Positions 12,040-23,479 of a DNA stretch of 64,000 bases are shown here, piece by piece (positions within the stretch are counted from its first letter, which is position 1; every line of letters begins with the position of its first letter). A program made the position numbers and the translations under genes. The notes beneath the pieces are model-generated. The model made no database searches and had not been told where the DNA came from. It worked only from the letters and a program-made list of their open reading frames with translations. The DNA lies in contig JAPNXP010000002.1 of NCBI GenBank assembly GCA_028753945.1, positions 5,146,001 through 5,210,000 of the forward strand, read 5' to 3'. This stretch comes from Hexactinellida sp. DTS-2022. Taxonomy: Eukaryota > Porifera > Hexactinellida.

Positions 12040-12130
12040 AATTCGACCTGTATGGTTCCAATTATGTCAATTTAATGCCCATATGTGGTAAATTGGTAAT
12101 ATGAATAATACTCAGCTACTTAACCTTATA

Positions 12131-13257
12131 CAGTCCCCTACCAAAAGTATTCGTACTCCAAAAAATTCCCATAGGAATTAGCAATAAAGTGTGTCTAGAA
12201 AAATGTGCATTGTATTCGTAATATATGGGATGTATGCAATTTTGATGCCAGATTCTTATTCTACGCATTCGATATATCCATTTCAGATGGCTTCACTTCT
12301 GAAAGCTAATGATTAGGTTGAAAATTACCATCCTTTGCCACTATGTGTCACTTGTTCCCACCTTATACCATGTTGGCAATTGCAAGAATGGTACATGGTG
12401 CCATAGGCGCCGAAACTCTCCAGCGCCAGGGGGGGTGTAGCTTTACATTTAAATGTGAAAGGTCAAAAAAACGATTCCTATGGCGCATTGTCGCAAAGTT
12501 TACAAGTATAAGATTAAAGTTGGGGGCGCGGAGCGAGTGTTGCGAGCGATCCTTGGGGGGTTCTGGGAGCAAGCCCCCCAGAAAAAATGGACTGCGAGAT
12601 ACACAGATGTCAATTTGTTTTGAATGAATTATACGTATATTTTATTGTACTAAATTATATTGAATATTGTATTTTCATCCAGAGGGAACGGTAACACCCG
12701 CACAAATAATGTTGCCCCCCTTCAATTTACTGGGGGGGAGACGCGCCCCCCCTAGCGCATCCCCCTGTTTCGCCACTGCTATGTTTGCTGAAAATCATTA
12801 TGTTGACGTGCATAATTGTATACATATATTAATAATCCAATGTTTATAGAAAGACTCCTTATGGAATTATTATTTTTCAATTCTACTTTAACAATAAAGA
12901 ATATGTCTAATATACCCTGCCTGACCAACCAGGAGGGGTATACCCTTCCTGACTCATTCCTCAGCCAGGGGGGGTGAAACCCTCCCTGACAAAAACCAGG
13001 GAGGGTGTAACCCCCCCTGACCCCCCCACTTTCGGCGCCTATGCATGGTGCCACCGCATGATAATTTCCAAACAAATCAATTTGTTATTCAGATGAAAGA
13101 TTCTACGAAGGTTAATTCGGATTCGTTGAAAACGATTCTGCAATTAAAATGACCACATCTCATATGATTTGAATACATTAACTCATAATATTAGACTTAT
13201 ATAGTACTATTTGCAATGGGAATTTTTGGGTGTACGAATACTTTTGGTAGGGGACGG
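12131..13257. mobile_element. TA-inserting (Tc1/mariner-like) MITE
   Basis: TIRs of about 42 bp (left CAGTCCCCTACCAAAAGTAT…, right the inverse …ATACTTTTGGTAGGGGACGG) are bounded by TA (12129-12130, 13258-13259). Without the nested hAT MITE the element would be about 480 bp. The CCAAAAGTAT block recurs in the TIRs of the TA element at 37,546-38,518. It is non-coding. Confidence 0.8.
12402..13043. mobile_element. hAT MITE nested in the TA element
   Basis: TIR CATAGGCGCCGAAA / inverse at 13,030-13,043 and a perfect 8-bp target duplication CATGGTGC (12394-12401, 13044-13051) place it in hAT. The interior has G- and C-tracts (CCAGGGGGGGTG-like) and a GCGAGTGTTGCGAGCGA motif at 12,533. It is non-coding. 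Confidence 0.9.
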
Positions 13258-13734
13258 TATTGCTTCCAAATGTATTATTTAGGTATATGAAGTCGGCTAT
13301 TCCGAACATTTACTGTTTGAAGCTAAACTCTATCTAGTACAGAAAATGTTAGCAATTAGTTCTAATTATGCCCATATATGGTATGTGACTAATAATTAGG
13401 CTATTTAACGAAATATCTTTTCCAAATGTATTATTTAGGTATAGGAAGGCGGCTATTTTGAGCATTTCCTTTTGGAAGCTAAACTCTATCTAGTACAGAA
13501 AATGTGTTAGCCATTAGATTCCAATTATGTCCATATATGGTCATATCCTAATAATTCCGCTATTTTATGAAACATCGTTTCCAAGTGTATCAGCTTGGTA
13601 TTTGACGGCCCTTATCATACGTACTAAATATGACTAAAATATTTAAACTTGTGATCACAGTGGGCAAACAAGTGGAAATAGAGCATTTTTCGAGGGCTTC
13701 ACACAGTGGGCCAAAAAGACAGTTTAGCGGAAAT

Positions 13735-13930
13735 AGGCATTTTGTTAGCAGATAGCCACTTGTGAATTATTATTGACATATAGGTTATTGATAGCAGGAA
13801 ATTGAATGGCATCATCAAAAATTATGTATGCAGTCTCTAAAGTTGAGTTTTGGGCAATTTGTTCTAATATTATGAAAAACTAAATTTTGGTTTGTTAATA
13901 ATCTTTTATTAGTCACCCATGATATTTGAT
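13735..13930 (-). repeat. Family C repeat, reverse copy with uninserted hAT target
   Basis: Its reverse complement aligns with 43,930-44,070 and then directly with 45,386-45,470. It therefore represents the target of the hAT foldback at 44,071-45,377 before insertion, with a single CAATAACC. Confidence 0.75.
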
Positions 13931-15492
13931 AAAAAAACTTAAACAATGGGAAAAAATAATGAAAGCCTAGTCAAATGTCTGGAAAACAATATTTTACATT
14001 GGATACAAAGAGGATAGATAGTTACTGAGTCTCATTATCGCAAGTACAGCTACTCTTTGGGACCTTGGATCGTTTTTTATAGCTTTGTTGTATATTGGGA
14101 ATAATAGCTAGTCATTATATCCCCTCCGAATCTTATAAATGTTACTTACCGGAGTTTCAAAAGCCTGGATGTGTTTATAGGTTGATGCGCTGAATGCTAA
14201 TTTTGTATTCAAATGATTAGATGCTTCTTCGTTGCTAATTATAGACCATCAGTTATTTGAAATAATCAAAAAATGTACTACAATCAATTATTTTATTTTT
14301 ACTCATTTTTACGAGATTCATTAGAGGCCAATACCAAGTTGAATAAATTATATACTGTGCGGCTTTGTGCGGGCCTGGAAATTATCTTAAACTAAAGTTA
14401 AGATGATAAATTACTAATAGAAAACATAAAATCTTCTACCCAAGAACACCCAAGACATAATTTCCAACTATATTGGCAAATAAATTTGTGTCCGATCCGG
14501 ATTAAAACCGTAAATTAGATATCAAATTTTACGTGAATAGCATTCATAAGCATTCCCATTATAGCAATGAGATTAAAGCTTGAATACTTAGAAAATGAAA
14601 TACCTATTCCGTTTCAATCATTATACTATGCAGAACGACTTTATAAATAGAATATTTCCGATTGTGAAACCGCAATATTCAATCTCTAATTCCAATTATA
14701 TAACATCATTCATTCAGACTCACTGTATTCAAAATTTTGAAGTCATAGGACTTTATAAACTTCGCATTCTAGGTTTTAGACAATGCTTAATTCGATAATA
14801 ATAATATGCCCTATATTCGTGAGTATGAAAAATACTCCTACTTCTCCCTATTGGCCCACTGTGCTAGCTAGCTAGCTTCAGAGTTCAGATTGACTCGATA
14901 TTATTGAAATCGTTTTCAGCAAACATGAAAACCAAAAAATCCAATTTATTGTGCTGAGAAACATTCGAGATCAAGAGTTATGTGTAATGAGATCATCATG
15001 TTGCAACAATTCTAAAAAAAGCAATTTTTGTGGTTTCAGAATTGCAGTATCAAAGTCGTACAAAATTCAACAAATTACATTATGTGGATGAAATATTAAG
15101 TTGGCTTTATCATTGTCATTGGCATTGTATGAAATCTATGTAACATGAATGCATTTTAACTTCTTATATAGTCTAAAATTATATTACATTCCTACTATAA
15201 TTTTATGATTCGGACGCATTCCCTAATTTCCAATATTGTTCAAGATCTTTTGCGAGCAATCATGAGCAATTGGTTTTACATTTTAAATGAAAGGTTATGA
15301 TGATACCTTCAAATTAAAAAGTATTCTAAATACGCGAAAGTGCGCGACTGGGGTCATCTAATGACTTTTAAACATAATATATTAGGATTTTAACTATTTT
15401 TGAATAATTATATTAGGTTCTAGAATCATAATCAATGATCATGGTTGAACAATATATTTTTGTTAAACTCACTCATAAGTAACCGTATATGT
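13931..15492. other. No recognisable feature
   Basis: AT-rich intergenic DNA. Only short open frames were seen, none resembling a known family, and no clear repeat ends. Confidence 0.4.
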
Positions 15493-15695
15493 CAGTGGTT
15501 CCCAACATTTTTTAACTCGTTAACCCCCTGATACCCGAAAATTTGGTGGTGTACCCCCAGGACATACCAAAGTCGAAAGGATTCTATTGACAAGGGCAAC
15601 GATTATAAAAATATGATGGGGGTGAACATCATATGGTCTCCTTAGGATGAAAAGCGAGCGTCAGTTAGTAAAAATATCACAAAGTTAAATATAGG

Positions 15696-16699
15696 CAGGG
15701 ATGGATCCACCGGGGGGGTTCAGGGGGGTTGCACCCCCCCTATAATGGCTCAGGGGGAGTGCGAACCCCCCCCAGTGGCGTATCCAGTGGGGGGAGTGGG
15801 TGTCAAACACCCCCCTCATAACTGGTTTCCAAAAGGGAAATGTTGTTATTATAATATCTAAACATCTAAACATCTTTGGTACAACTGCACAATATTACAA
15901 CTGCACAATATTACACTCCTCCTACTATGTGACAAGAATAGCTGTAAATCGATGTTTGAGCGTCTAAGATTCAAAAAAATTCTGGGGGGATTGCCCTCTT
16001 AGCGTTGCTCGCTTCGCTCGCTCCAGAGCACCCCCCCAGTGTAATATACAGCAATTTGTAAGTAAGCTCCTAATATTGGTCTGATGCAATTTTCATACGC
16101 CTAAATCACATATTAATGTTAACGGTATGGGAGAAGATTCCAAATTTTCGCGCTCCTAATAATAATTTTGCAAAAAATCATACTCCTATAGAAGCTTCTG
16201 GCGCTCCTGGATAATGCCTTGCAACCCCCTCATGATAATCCTGGATACGCCACTGCCCCTCCCAAGAATATGGTAATATAATACAAAAATTATAGTTAGG
16301 AACTGGCACAATTTCCGAAATCGGTTGAGAGAAATATATGAGAGTTCTCTAACCCTATCTTTTCTGTGAGTACTTTAGGAACGTTCTATTTCAAATATCA
16401 AGAAAATCGTTAAGTAATCGTTATCTCTTTGTTGATTCATTGTGATTGTTGATTAATTGATAGTTAATTAATTAATTTTTAATTTATAGTTATGTATGAA
16501 TTTAGAATAGATTTCTTAGACGTATATTAAATATATTTCAACTTTCTTAAAAGTTGCTTTCTCAAATGCAGTTCTTAAAAAAATAACGTCCAAATACTGT
16601 CACATTTGATCCGCGGGCGCTTCAGGCGGCGTCCACAATTGTAAGACCAAACCCTGGGCATTGCACCCCCCCATATATTTTGTGCTGGATCCATCCCTG
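15696..16699. mobile_element. hAT MITE with TIR CAGGGATGGATCCA
   Basis: The left end CAGGGATGGATCCA and right end TGGATCCATCCCTG are perfect inverses, and the target duplication AATATAGG is perfect (15688-15695, 16700-16707). The interior has G/C homopolymer tracts and is interrupted by the unit at 15,773-16,255. It is non-coding. Confidence 0.92.
15773..16255. mobile_element. hAT-like MITE with TIR CAGTGGCGTATCCAG
   Basis: CAGTGGCGTATCCAG at the left is inverted at the right (CTGGATACGCCACTG). The flanks are C-rich, so an 8-bp duplication (ACCCCCCC / CCCCTCCC) cannot be judged reliably. The right part (16,070-16,214) is shared with the TA element at 37,597-38,188. The inverse of the AGCGAGCGAAGCGAGC motif lies at 16,004-16,023. 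Confidence 0.7.
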
Positions 16700-16780
16700 A
16701 ATATAGGTATACATGGAACTATAGACTTGCGAGCGTAGCGAGCGAGAAAAATTTTCTGGGGTGAAGAGGATTTTCAAATA

Positions 16781-16953
16781 CAGTAGATGTCGGATATATG
16801 CACACCGGTTATAAGAACTTGTCGTATATAAGAACACTATGGTGGAAAACGGTTGCCATCTACCCTATATAATTATGACGGTTATAAGAATATGCCGGTT
16901 ATATGCACATCAAGTGCAGTTCCCGACCATGTGCTTATAACCGGCATCCATTG
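16781..16953. mobile_element. Small Tigger-like MITE
   Basis: A 173-bp unit flanked by TA (16779-16780, 16954-16955). Its ends CAGTAGATGTCGGATATATG and the diverged inverse (…AACCGGCATCCATTG) carry GGTTATA-type repeats like those of pogo/Tigger MITEs. It is non-coding. Confidence 0.65.
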
Positions 16954-17924
16954 TATCATTGATTACTACTAACAATTTATGACAACAATAATTTGCTGAT
17001 TTAGGGAGGATAAAATTATGAGCTGCACCAATATTGGGTTGGGAGGGGCGAATGCCCAAAGGTAGGTTGTGGTAAATGGACAGTACGGGACGAGCCCTCT
17101 TTGAAAAAGCGTCGGGTAACTTACAGAACACAATAGTAATAAATCAATATAGTCGAGTAATCATAATTTAAGCACAATCTCTTACAGGCTCGTAGCAAGC
17201 CAATTCATATTGGTACGGTGAAGTGACGTAGAGTTTTTCAATCTCAGTGTGAATTAAAATGGTACCCGAATATTGATGCGGCTTGCTAAAATATTGTTGC
17301 GATAAAGGCCGCACCCGCCGCACCTGCTCTTGCGGGCCTGTCATATATACTATGTGAATATTTTACATTTAGTAATATTTATGTCTAAGATTACCATAAC
17401 AAATTTAACATTCTCTGCCATGTGTTTTTCTTTATAACTACCTACTAAACTAGTCGTAAACTTAACTTCTGCATTGAAATTAATGGACAATAATATAATC
17501 AATAACCCTGGTGAGGGAGTCAATGTATAGTAATATTGTATTACAACTAATTGTATTACAATAATAGAAAATGCTATTAAGATTTCCATCCGCTCTCTAT
17601 CTCTCTACTGTATTTTGTGAAAGATAGAGAACTCATGTTATCCATAATCATTCCATAGTGCGCAGCCTTTAGTTAATTGCACGAGTTAATTCGACATCAA
17701 ATCTATTTTGCATGAATTTAGACATCATTGCGAATATTTAATTTAAATATATAATTTTTCGGCGGTGTACGAATACATTTGGAAGGGCACTATATAGTTC
17801 GGATAATAGAGATTGCACACATTTGAAAAAAAAAAAGCTCGAGAAAGTATGAGAGTATTAAGATTTTGAACGAGAGTATTTGGTTTGAACAATAATAGGA
17901 CAGTAAAGTAGCGGTATCCATAAA

Positions 17925-18115
17925 GAATATGTTGCACCCCATCTTTGTGCTGGATGCGCCCTTGCAGCAGGCCCTAACTATGTATTTCAGCAGGGTCCGC
18001 AGAGTTGAAATACTGAGCCGGTGGGGTCCCAACGTGGGTACGACAACTGGGGCCTCAGCCGCGCTAACCGGGGCCTGGCCCCGGCTGCCCCCCCCCTGGC
18101 TACGCCACTGCTGAA
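17925..18115. mobile_element. GC-rich hAT-like fragment
   Basis: A CAGTGGCGTAGCC terminus (read on the minus strand, ending at 18,115) and an internal CAAGGGCGCATCCAGCA-type end near 17,950 flank a GC-rich stretch. No target duplication was found, so this is a fragment or two overlapping fragments. Confidence 0.45.
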
Positions 18116-18457
18116 ATGAATTGGAGAAATGACAAAGTTTCAATGTATAGTGTTTATTAATTATACATAGTATATACTATAATTAACATCTATGAGTTGA
18201 CTAAAATTCCAATATTTCAAATTTCAAAAAGTAGATTAAAGTAGTTATTTTGTCCCTTCACTATCTAGAATACGTTATTATACCCTATATTAACCTATTA
18301 AAACCATATATCGATATATTTTGTAACAAAATAGTTAGGTTGACTCCGACTTCCCTGGTCCAAAATCCACAAGTTACTGTGAGGCCTTATGTATAGTAGG
18401 CTATGGCCTGCAAAACTTAGATGGCAGAGATTACACTTAACTTGTAGATTATAACTA

Positions 18458-18540
18458 TCGTATTTCCCCGAATAAGCGCCGGGTCAATAAAAATGACATT
18501 GGTATGATAAAATTTAAACACATTAATAGATCACTGTATT
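18458..18540. repeat. Dispersed repeat family F, copy 2
   Basis: Reverse-complement match to 8,229-8,330 around GTATTTCCCCGAATAAGCGC and ATGACATT. The ends were not resolved. Confidence 0.5.
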
Positions 18541-18584
18541 GTAATTCCATTCATTTTGGCAACTTCAGAAGGTATACTGTAGGT

Positions 18585-19393
18585 CAGTGTTCCGCAACCT
18601 TTTTGAATCTCGAGGCCAATATTCTATAGCCCACAGCTGTGCCGGCCATAATAAAATTTCCTTAGTGTATCACTGATTTTAGTGTTTTATGTAGTAGTAT
18701 ATATTAAAAGAGCCCCTTGATCTCGGTCGCTTTGCGACGGATCGATGCTACACACCTCAAGTTAACGGACGCTATGCGGCCTTCTCACCATTTCTACCAT
18801 TTCCATAATTATAATTTGATTACTCAATAATTATAATATCCGTTGAAAGCTAACTTATAGGTTGATTTTCAATTTGCATTAATTTGTTTACCTATTTGTG
18901 TAAACAAAAACAATGAATATTCATATTATAAATTTGTAAATAGGAAATTCGAAATCAGCATGCTTGTTTACCTATTATAACATTTGTAAGTTAGTCTCAT
19001 ATATAAATGCGGTTTCTCAACTCCCAATACTTATACACCCTGGACAAACACACACACATACAAACAAACAATAATCGAGTCTTAATAATATAGATGTAAG
19101 ATGTTTTATTGTACAAAATGGTGGATAACTCTATCTAACAAATTAAGTCTAATATAATTATAGTTTAAAAATAAAATGTGTAATTAACAGGAGATTACCA
19201 TTCCCCAGCCAAATTAATATACTAGGCTTTGAATAGTGACGAAAATATTTAATATAAATTTAATGGCCTACATGGCACTAAAATCGGAAAGAGACTCTGT
19301 AAAACAATTATTGTCTTTGAAGAAATTCTGACGGCCGCAAAAATTAATTTGCCGGCCGCATGCGGCCGGAAAATAAATGGTTGCGGAAAACTG
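18585..19393. mobile_element. hAT MITE with TIR CAGTGTTCCGCAACC
   Basis: An 809-bp unit with ends CAGTGTTCCGCAACC and GGTTGCGGAAAACTG and a perfect 8-bp duplication CTGTAGGT (18577-18584, 19394-19401). Near the right end lie GGCCGCATGCGGCC-type palindromes. It is non-coding. Confidence 0.92.
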
Positions 19394-19584
19394 CTGTAGG
19401 TAGAAACCATTATAACCCACCTAATAATTTATTCTGGATTATTCACGAAAATTTCACGATAATTTGTTACACGAAAACCTTGTTTTAAAGTGCTCAATAT
19501 CCACTTAACACCTTGTCCCGTGCACCCCCGAGACGTGTCCGTGCACCCCCAAGGGATTCATGCACCCCAGGTTGGGAACCACTG

Positions 19585-20164
19585 GTATAGGTCAATAGAA
19601 AGATTCTATTATGAATGCTAAATGAATCCATACTACTATACTCTCTATAGAATACAATAGGAAGCTAATTCCTTATCCTATAAATATCTCCAAGCAGAGT
19701 ACTAACTATGCAACTTAAATCAATAATCAAGTAGAGTAATGATCACCCACAACTACTGTTAATAGCATCGGAAAAAGATTACAAATGAGTACTATATTTT
19801 TACCCGTGGAAAGAAAATTTATTTTTGTTAAAAATACGGGTAAATTAACTAGAGACCTCCATTATGTAAAGGGAATCTCAAGAAATATTAATCATAAAGT
19901 ACCGCCCAAATTTCTGAATTGTTCCTTATCGTCGAGTTACCTTTTTCCCCTGCGTCTATTTCAAATATGAATACAAAGATATAGATTTAATAATAGAAAT
20001 CGTCTATATAATTTTAGACGAAATATATAAATATTGTGTATATAAAAATTAATATATTTTGATGAACAAAAAGACAACAAAGATCAAAAATATGTAATAT
20101 ATGTTGAGGACTTTTGGCCGGGAGGGTGTTAGTACTAACTAGTTTCACGGGGGCGACAGAGAGT
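19585..20164. other. No recognisable feature
   Basis: AT-rich DNA. A weak echo of family C may exist at 19,720-19,765. No gene was seen. Confidence 0.4.
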
Positions 20165-20288
20165 TTTAAGCAATTACGTGATTGCTTTCAACATTGCAGG
20201 TATGACTAATCGGAATTTTTATAAATATCTCAAAAATTTCTATTAATCATGCCTTGCATTATTGAAAGCAATCACGTAAAATCTTAAG
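20165..20288. repeat. Hairpin-forming inverted repeat
   Basis: Arms of about 45 bp (containing TTACGTGATTGCTTTCAA and its inverse TTGAAAGCAATCACGTAA) are separated by ~20 bp. The left arm is related to 21,345-21,400, indicating a dispersed foldback family. Confidence 0.7.
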
Positions 20289-20798
20289 CGTAGTTGGCCT
20301 ATACTGCTCCCTACATATTTTTTCTGCGCTTCAGTATACATTTACTCAATTCATGTTGAACACGGTAAATTTACTAGTAATGGTTATAATAATGTTTCAG
20401 TACTCAGACATATGATAGTCCGTGGAAATTTTTGCAAAATTCAACAAATATTTTATTCAAAAAGTTGGATTTTGCAAAAGTTATAGCCCTTCGGCGATCT
20501 TTAGGGTACGGATTCTTAAATAATTTGTAACTCAGGGAGGAAAAGAGATAAATTCAAGTAACACTAATGAAAAAAGATCAGCACACATGGTTTCCCATAT
20601 GTAAATAATACATATTGTGAGCCTAGGACGCACCGTTTTCGACATTGCCCTATATAGTAGTGTGAATGTGACCAATTTTGATGACACATGCAAATTTTTA
20701 TCTCCAAAACGGGAGACTCTAGAGTTTAGCTCTGTTGTATGAGATTCTTACTACCATGATATTCTTACTACTTTGTATACAAGGACCATGGATGTTAA
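20289..20798. other. No recognisable feature
   Basis: AT-rich DNA up to the TTAA (20795-20798) that precedes family B copy 2. No gene was seen. Confidence 0.4.
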
Positions 20799-21543
20799 GG
20801 TTCAGGTATACTCTAGAGCACTTCTACCAAATATATTCACCCGATTTAATTAATTTTTTTACAGCGGATTTACTTCATCTTCTAAATGGCAAAAATGCAA
20901 TAATATTCGATCTAGGTAACTCAGTGAAATTTTTTTTCTTCTATAAAATCGTAATTTTGCGGAACGGATAAGTTTTTCCTGTTAATTAATGATTAAGAGT
21001 AGATTGTTGTTGCATTGCATGGAGAAACTTCTAAACTATCATTTGAGTGCAAGAATTCTTTTAAGGCCTCCTACCTTCTGGAATATGGCCACAGGACCCC
21101 TAATTTTTTATGTTAAAATCCATTAGATTATTGTATTTTGCTATATAATCAAAACAAAGTTTGACTCTCTAGCTCATATAGTTTCCAAGTTACAGCAAGG
21201 TATGTGAATTTTGAACTAAATGACGAATCATTGTATTTAACATTAATTGAGAATTTCTATTCACTTTCATTTGCTGGAAAATTGGGCAGTTATCAATGCG
21301 ATGTTAGTGCCTATATAGTTAGTACTAACTAGCTACCTGAACGTAATAGAGCGTTTTAATCGATATCGTGTTTACTTTCAACACTGTCGGAATGATAAGT
21401 TGGAATTTCTCACCTCTGAAAAAAATTCCACAAAGTCATTGGTGTAATATAAGATAAAACCTATATGTGCTATGTCCCGAAATTATCAAGTTTCTATGGT
21501 ATACTGCAACCGGCAGTATACCATAGAAACTTGATAATTTCGG
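20799..21543. mobile_element. TTAA-type MITE family B, rearranged copy 2
   Basis: The left end GGTTCAGGTATACTCTA follows TTAA. It is collinear with the complete copy at 50,246 to about 21,062, then interrupted by unrelated DNA. A distal part of the family reappears at 21,440-21,512 and ends in a perfect palindrome. The normal right terminus is missing. Confidence 0.65.
21477..21543. repeat. Perfect 31-bp-arm palindrome
   Basis: Arms at 21,477-21,507 and 21,513-21,543 are exact inverses with a 5-nt loop (AACCG). The left arm is normal family B sequence (compare 5,435-5,467 and 50,890-50,925). The right arm is a fresh inverted duplicate of it. Confidence 0.9.
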
Positions 21544-21717
21544 TTCGTGCCGGTGCACATGCTCCCCCATTTATCGCCCTTGTGTCAGGCCAGTAGCTAG
21601 GGGGAGGCTCGCCGTCTATGTTAATCAACTTTTGTTATAAATCTGACAATTTGATTTGTTTTTTAATTGTATATTGTCGCAATAATCGAAATTCGTATTA
21701 ATTAACCAAAATCATTA

Positions 21718-22244
21718 CAGTGGAACCCCGCGTATCGGGGCACTCGCGTTTCGGGGCACCCCTCGTATCGGTGCAGTCGGTTGGGAATTTGGTTTTTTCC
21801 CATTAAAAATAACCCCGCGTATCGGGGCGCCATTCACTTATCGGGGCACTCCACCGAAGATTATTTCTCTTGAGTAACATGCTTTTTCTTTTGAGCAGCT
21901 TAGTATTCTTTGTAATGGCCGCTAAGCGTCACCCACTCACGCTAGAGACTCGTGCTGAGGAAATCGGGGGAGTTTTTCAAAAAGAAAATTCCGTGAATAT
22001 CATAGATTTGTGACTCCTAGTGTAGGTAAAGTATAATGTGAAATTGTAATGTGTAGTACTGCTTAAATATCAGCCTTAACTCTAGGTTTTGACTATATGT
22101 GTATGATTTGTTGTGTAGGTGCTAACTTAATTGTTTTAACCAAACATATTGGAGTTTTCTTAGAACCCCCCGTATCGGGGCACTCCCTCGTATCGTGGCG
22201 CTGAGTGCTTGGACGGAGGTGCCACGATACGCGGGGTTCCACTG
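21718..22244 (+). mobile_element. Tigger/pogo-like element, internally deleted
   Basis: Bounded by TA (21716-21717, 22245-22246) with TIR CAGTGGAACCCCGCGTATCG and its inverse …GATACGCGGGGTTCCACTG. CGTATCGGGGCACTC repeats occur near both ends. It retains the first codons of a CENP-B/Tigger-like transposase. Most of the coding region is deleted, leaving a 527-bp derivative. Confidence 0.85.
21915..22013 (+). pseudogene. N-terminal stub of a Tigger/CENP-B-like transposase
   Basis: A 32-codon frame starts MAAKRHPLTLETRAEEI, matching the helix-turn-helix start of CENP-B/Tigger proteins (typically M-x-x-KR-x-x-LTL-x-x-K), and ends at TGA (22011-22013). The DNA-binding domain remainder and the DDE domain are absent. 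Its position inside TA-flanked pogo-type TIRs supports the call. Confidence 0.6.
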
Positions 22245-22979
22245 TAGTATACATTTGAATATGCTGGTGAATTTACAATGTTTTCCTTATCCGTGTTCTT
22301 ATTAACGAGAGTCTACAGTATTACAATAATAAGGACCGTTGAACATCACGATTCTGTGGGACATATTACAGAATATTTTTAATTTCTAGCAATAATTATC
22401 CTTCGAGGAAAATGGGGCCTCACATGAACAACTTGCCCCAGGCCACCACCCCTCCTTGATCCGCCCCTGAAAGGACTTAAGTCCAAGTCCAGACTTACGC
22501 CCTTTTATTGAAGGAGGACTTTATTTCGGATTTAAGCCATCTCAAAAATCTAAACTAACATCAAAAAAGCGCACCCAAGGAGAGGCTAGCTAGGACCATG
22601 CTACACTTTAGGAATTTAGATGGGGCTAACACCGCATGCGGAGTTATATAGTACGGGTACTATATACACTAAACAGTAAAGTATTTAAACACTTGAGATT
22701 TTAATGCACACACAATACTCGTTTAGTAAATCATATCGTTTAAGATTTTTGTTCATGTTATAAACAAACTTCTGAATGCAGAAATTATAGAAAAATAGAC
22801 CTAACTTACCTATTGAATACAATACAAAGACTCGTAACTACGAAATAGCTGTCTCATTAACCTTATAAACGCTTGCGACTTGCATTTATTGTAGACTGAT
22901 AGTGATCCTAGAACATGGAGATATGTTGAGCGGACCATGGACTTTAATAGTGTGTAGTAATACTATTTTAACCTGATTC
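22245..22979. other. No gene; isolated hAT-like end
   Basis: A CAGGGGCGGATC-type terminus is readable on the minus strand ending near 22,468, followed by GGACTTAAGTCC-type repeats like those at 47,100-47,950. No partner end was found. Confidence 0.4.
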
Positions 22980-23479
22980 AGCCCGTCGAAAGGGCTATGA
23001 GTTTAGAATGACGTCAGAGTCCTTATGGAAGTTCATGATTTCGTCGTGTAACTTCTGTATTTCTGTCTCAGCAGATCTTGTGTAAACGTGCTGTAGGAAG
23101 CGTACCTCTCTTGTTGTGAGTCCGATACTGGATGGAGTTCGAGAGAATAACGAAGGGTCTCCTTGAGGTAGCCAGCTACGTCGATAGCTTGGCAGTAACT
23201 GAGGTCGTAGAGCCATCCGGCTATAGGAATGATTCGTGCCCGAATAATTTCTTTCTGCTCTTCGAACTGGTACATTTCTGGTTTTTCGAGAAGTTGCGGC
23301 AGATATGTGCTTTTCTCGTTAAGTATGGTAGAAAGCGGGCTAGCGAGAAGAAGTCGGAGCTGGTACCACTAATAGGTGCTGCAACTCTCAGCGGATATTC
23401 TAGGAGCTGTCAGTTGCGGCCCCTCCTCTTGTAATAGTTCCTTTGAACTGTGTAGTGATTAAGTCATGCCAGGTCATGT

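Larger units (their letters stand above)
12040..13600. repeat. ~160-bp tandem repeat interrupted by transposons
   Basis: Units starting TTCCAAATGTATTATTTAGG occur at 13,264 and 13,420, with a third, partial start at 13,579 (period about 157-159 bp). The sequence just left of the TA element (12,040-12,130) resembles the second half of a unit. Both complete units contain the palindrome CCATATATGG (13,372-13,381; 13,531-13,540). So the TA element at 12,131 inserted inside this short satellite-like array. Confidence 0.7.
15493..19584. mobile_element. Old hAT unit filled with nested MITEs
   Basis: CAGTGGTTCCCAAC at 15,493 and its inverse GTTGGGAACCACTG ending at 19,584 are typical hAT termini. 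The flanks GTATATGT (15485-15492) and GTATAGGT (19585-19592) match 7/8. The ends share CACCCCC-type subterminal motifs. Several well-bounded MITEs sit inside, so the original unit was probably under 2 kb. No transposase is recognisable. Confidence 0.55.

Noticed and set aside
15766-16263. 8-bp target duplication for the CAGTGGCGTATCCAG MITE
   Set aside because: The flanks are C runs (ACCCCCCC / CCCCTCCC), so the partial match carries little information.
17790-18143. 117-codon minus-strand open frame with QQWRSQGGGSRGQAP
   Set aside because: This peptide is the conceptual translation of a hAT MITE terminus (CAGTGGCGTAGCCAGGGGGG), a familiar false gene.
21591-22470. hAT element between CAGTAGCTAGGGGG and a CAGGGGCGGATC-type right end
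   Set aside because: The ends are not inverses of each other and the flanks do not match.
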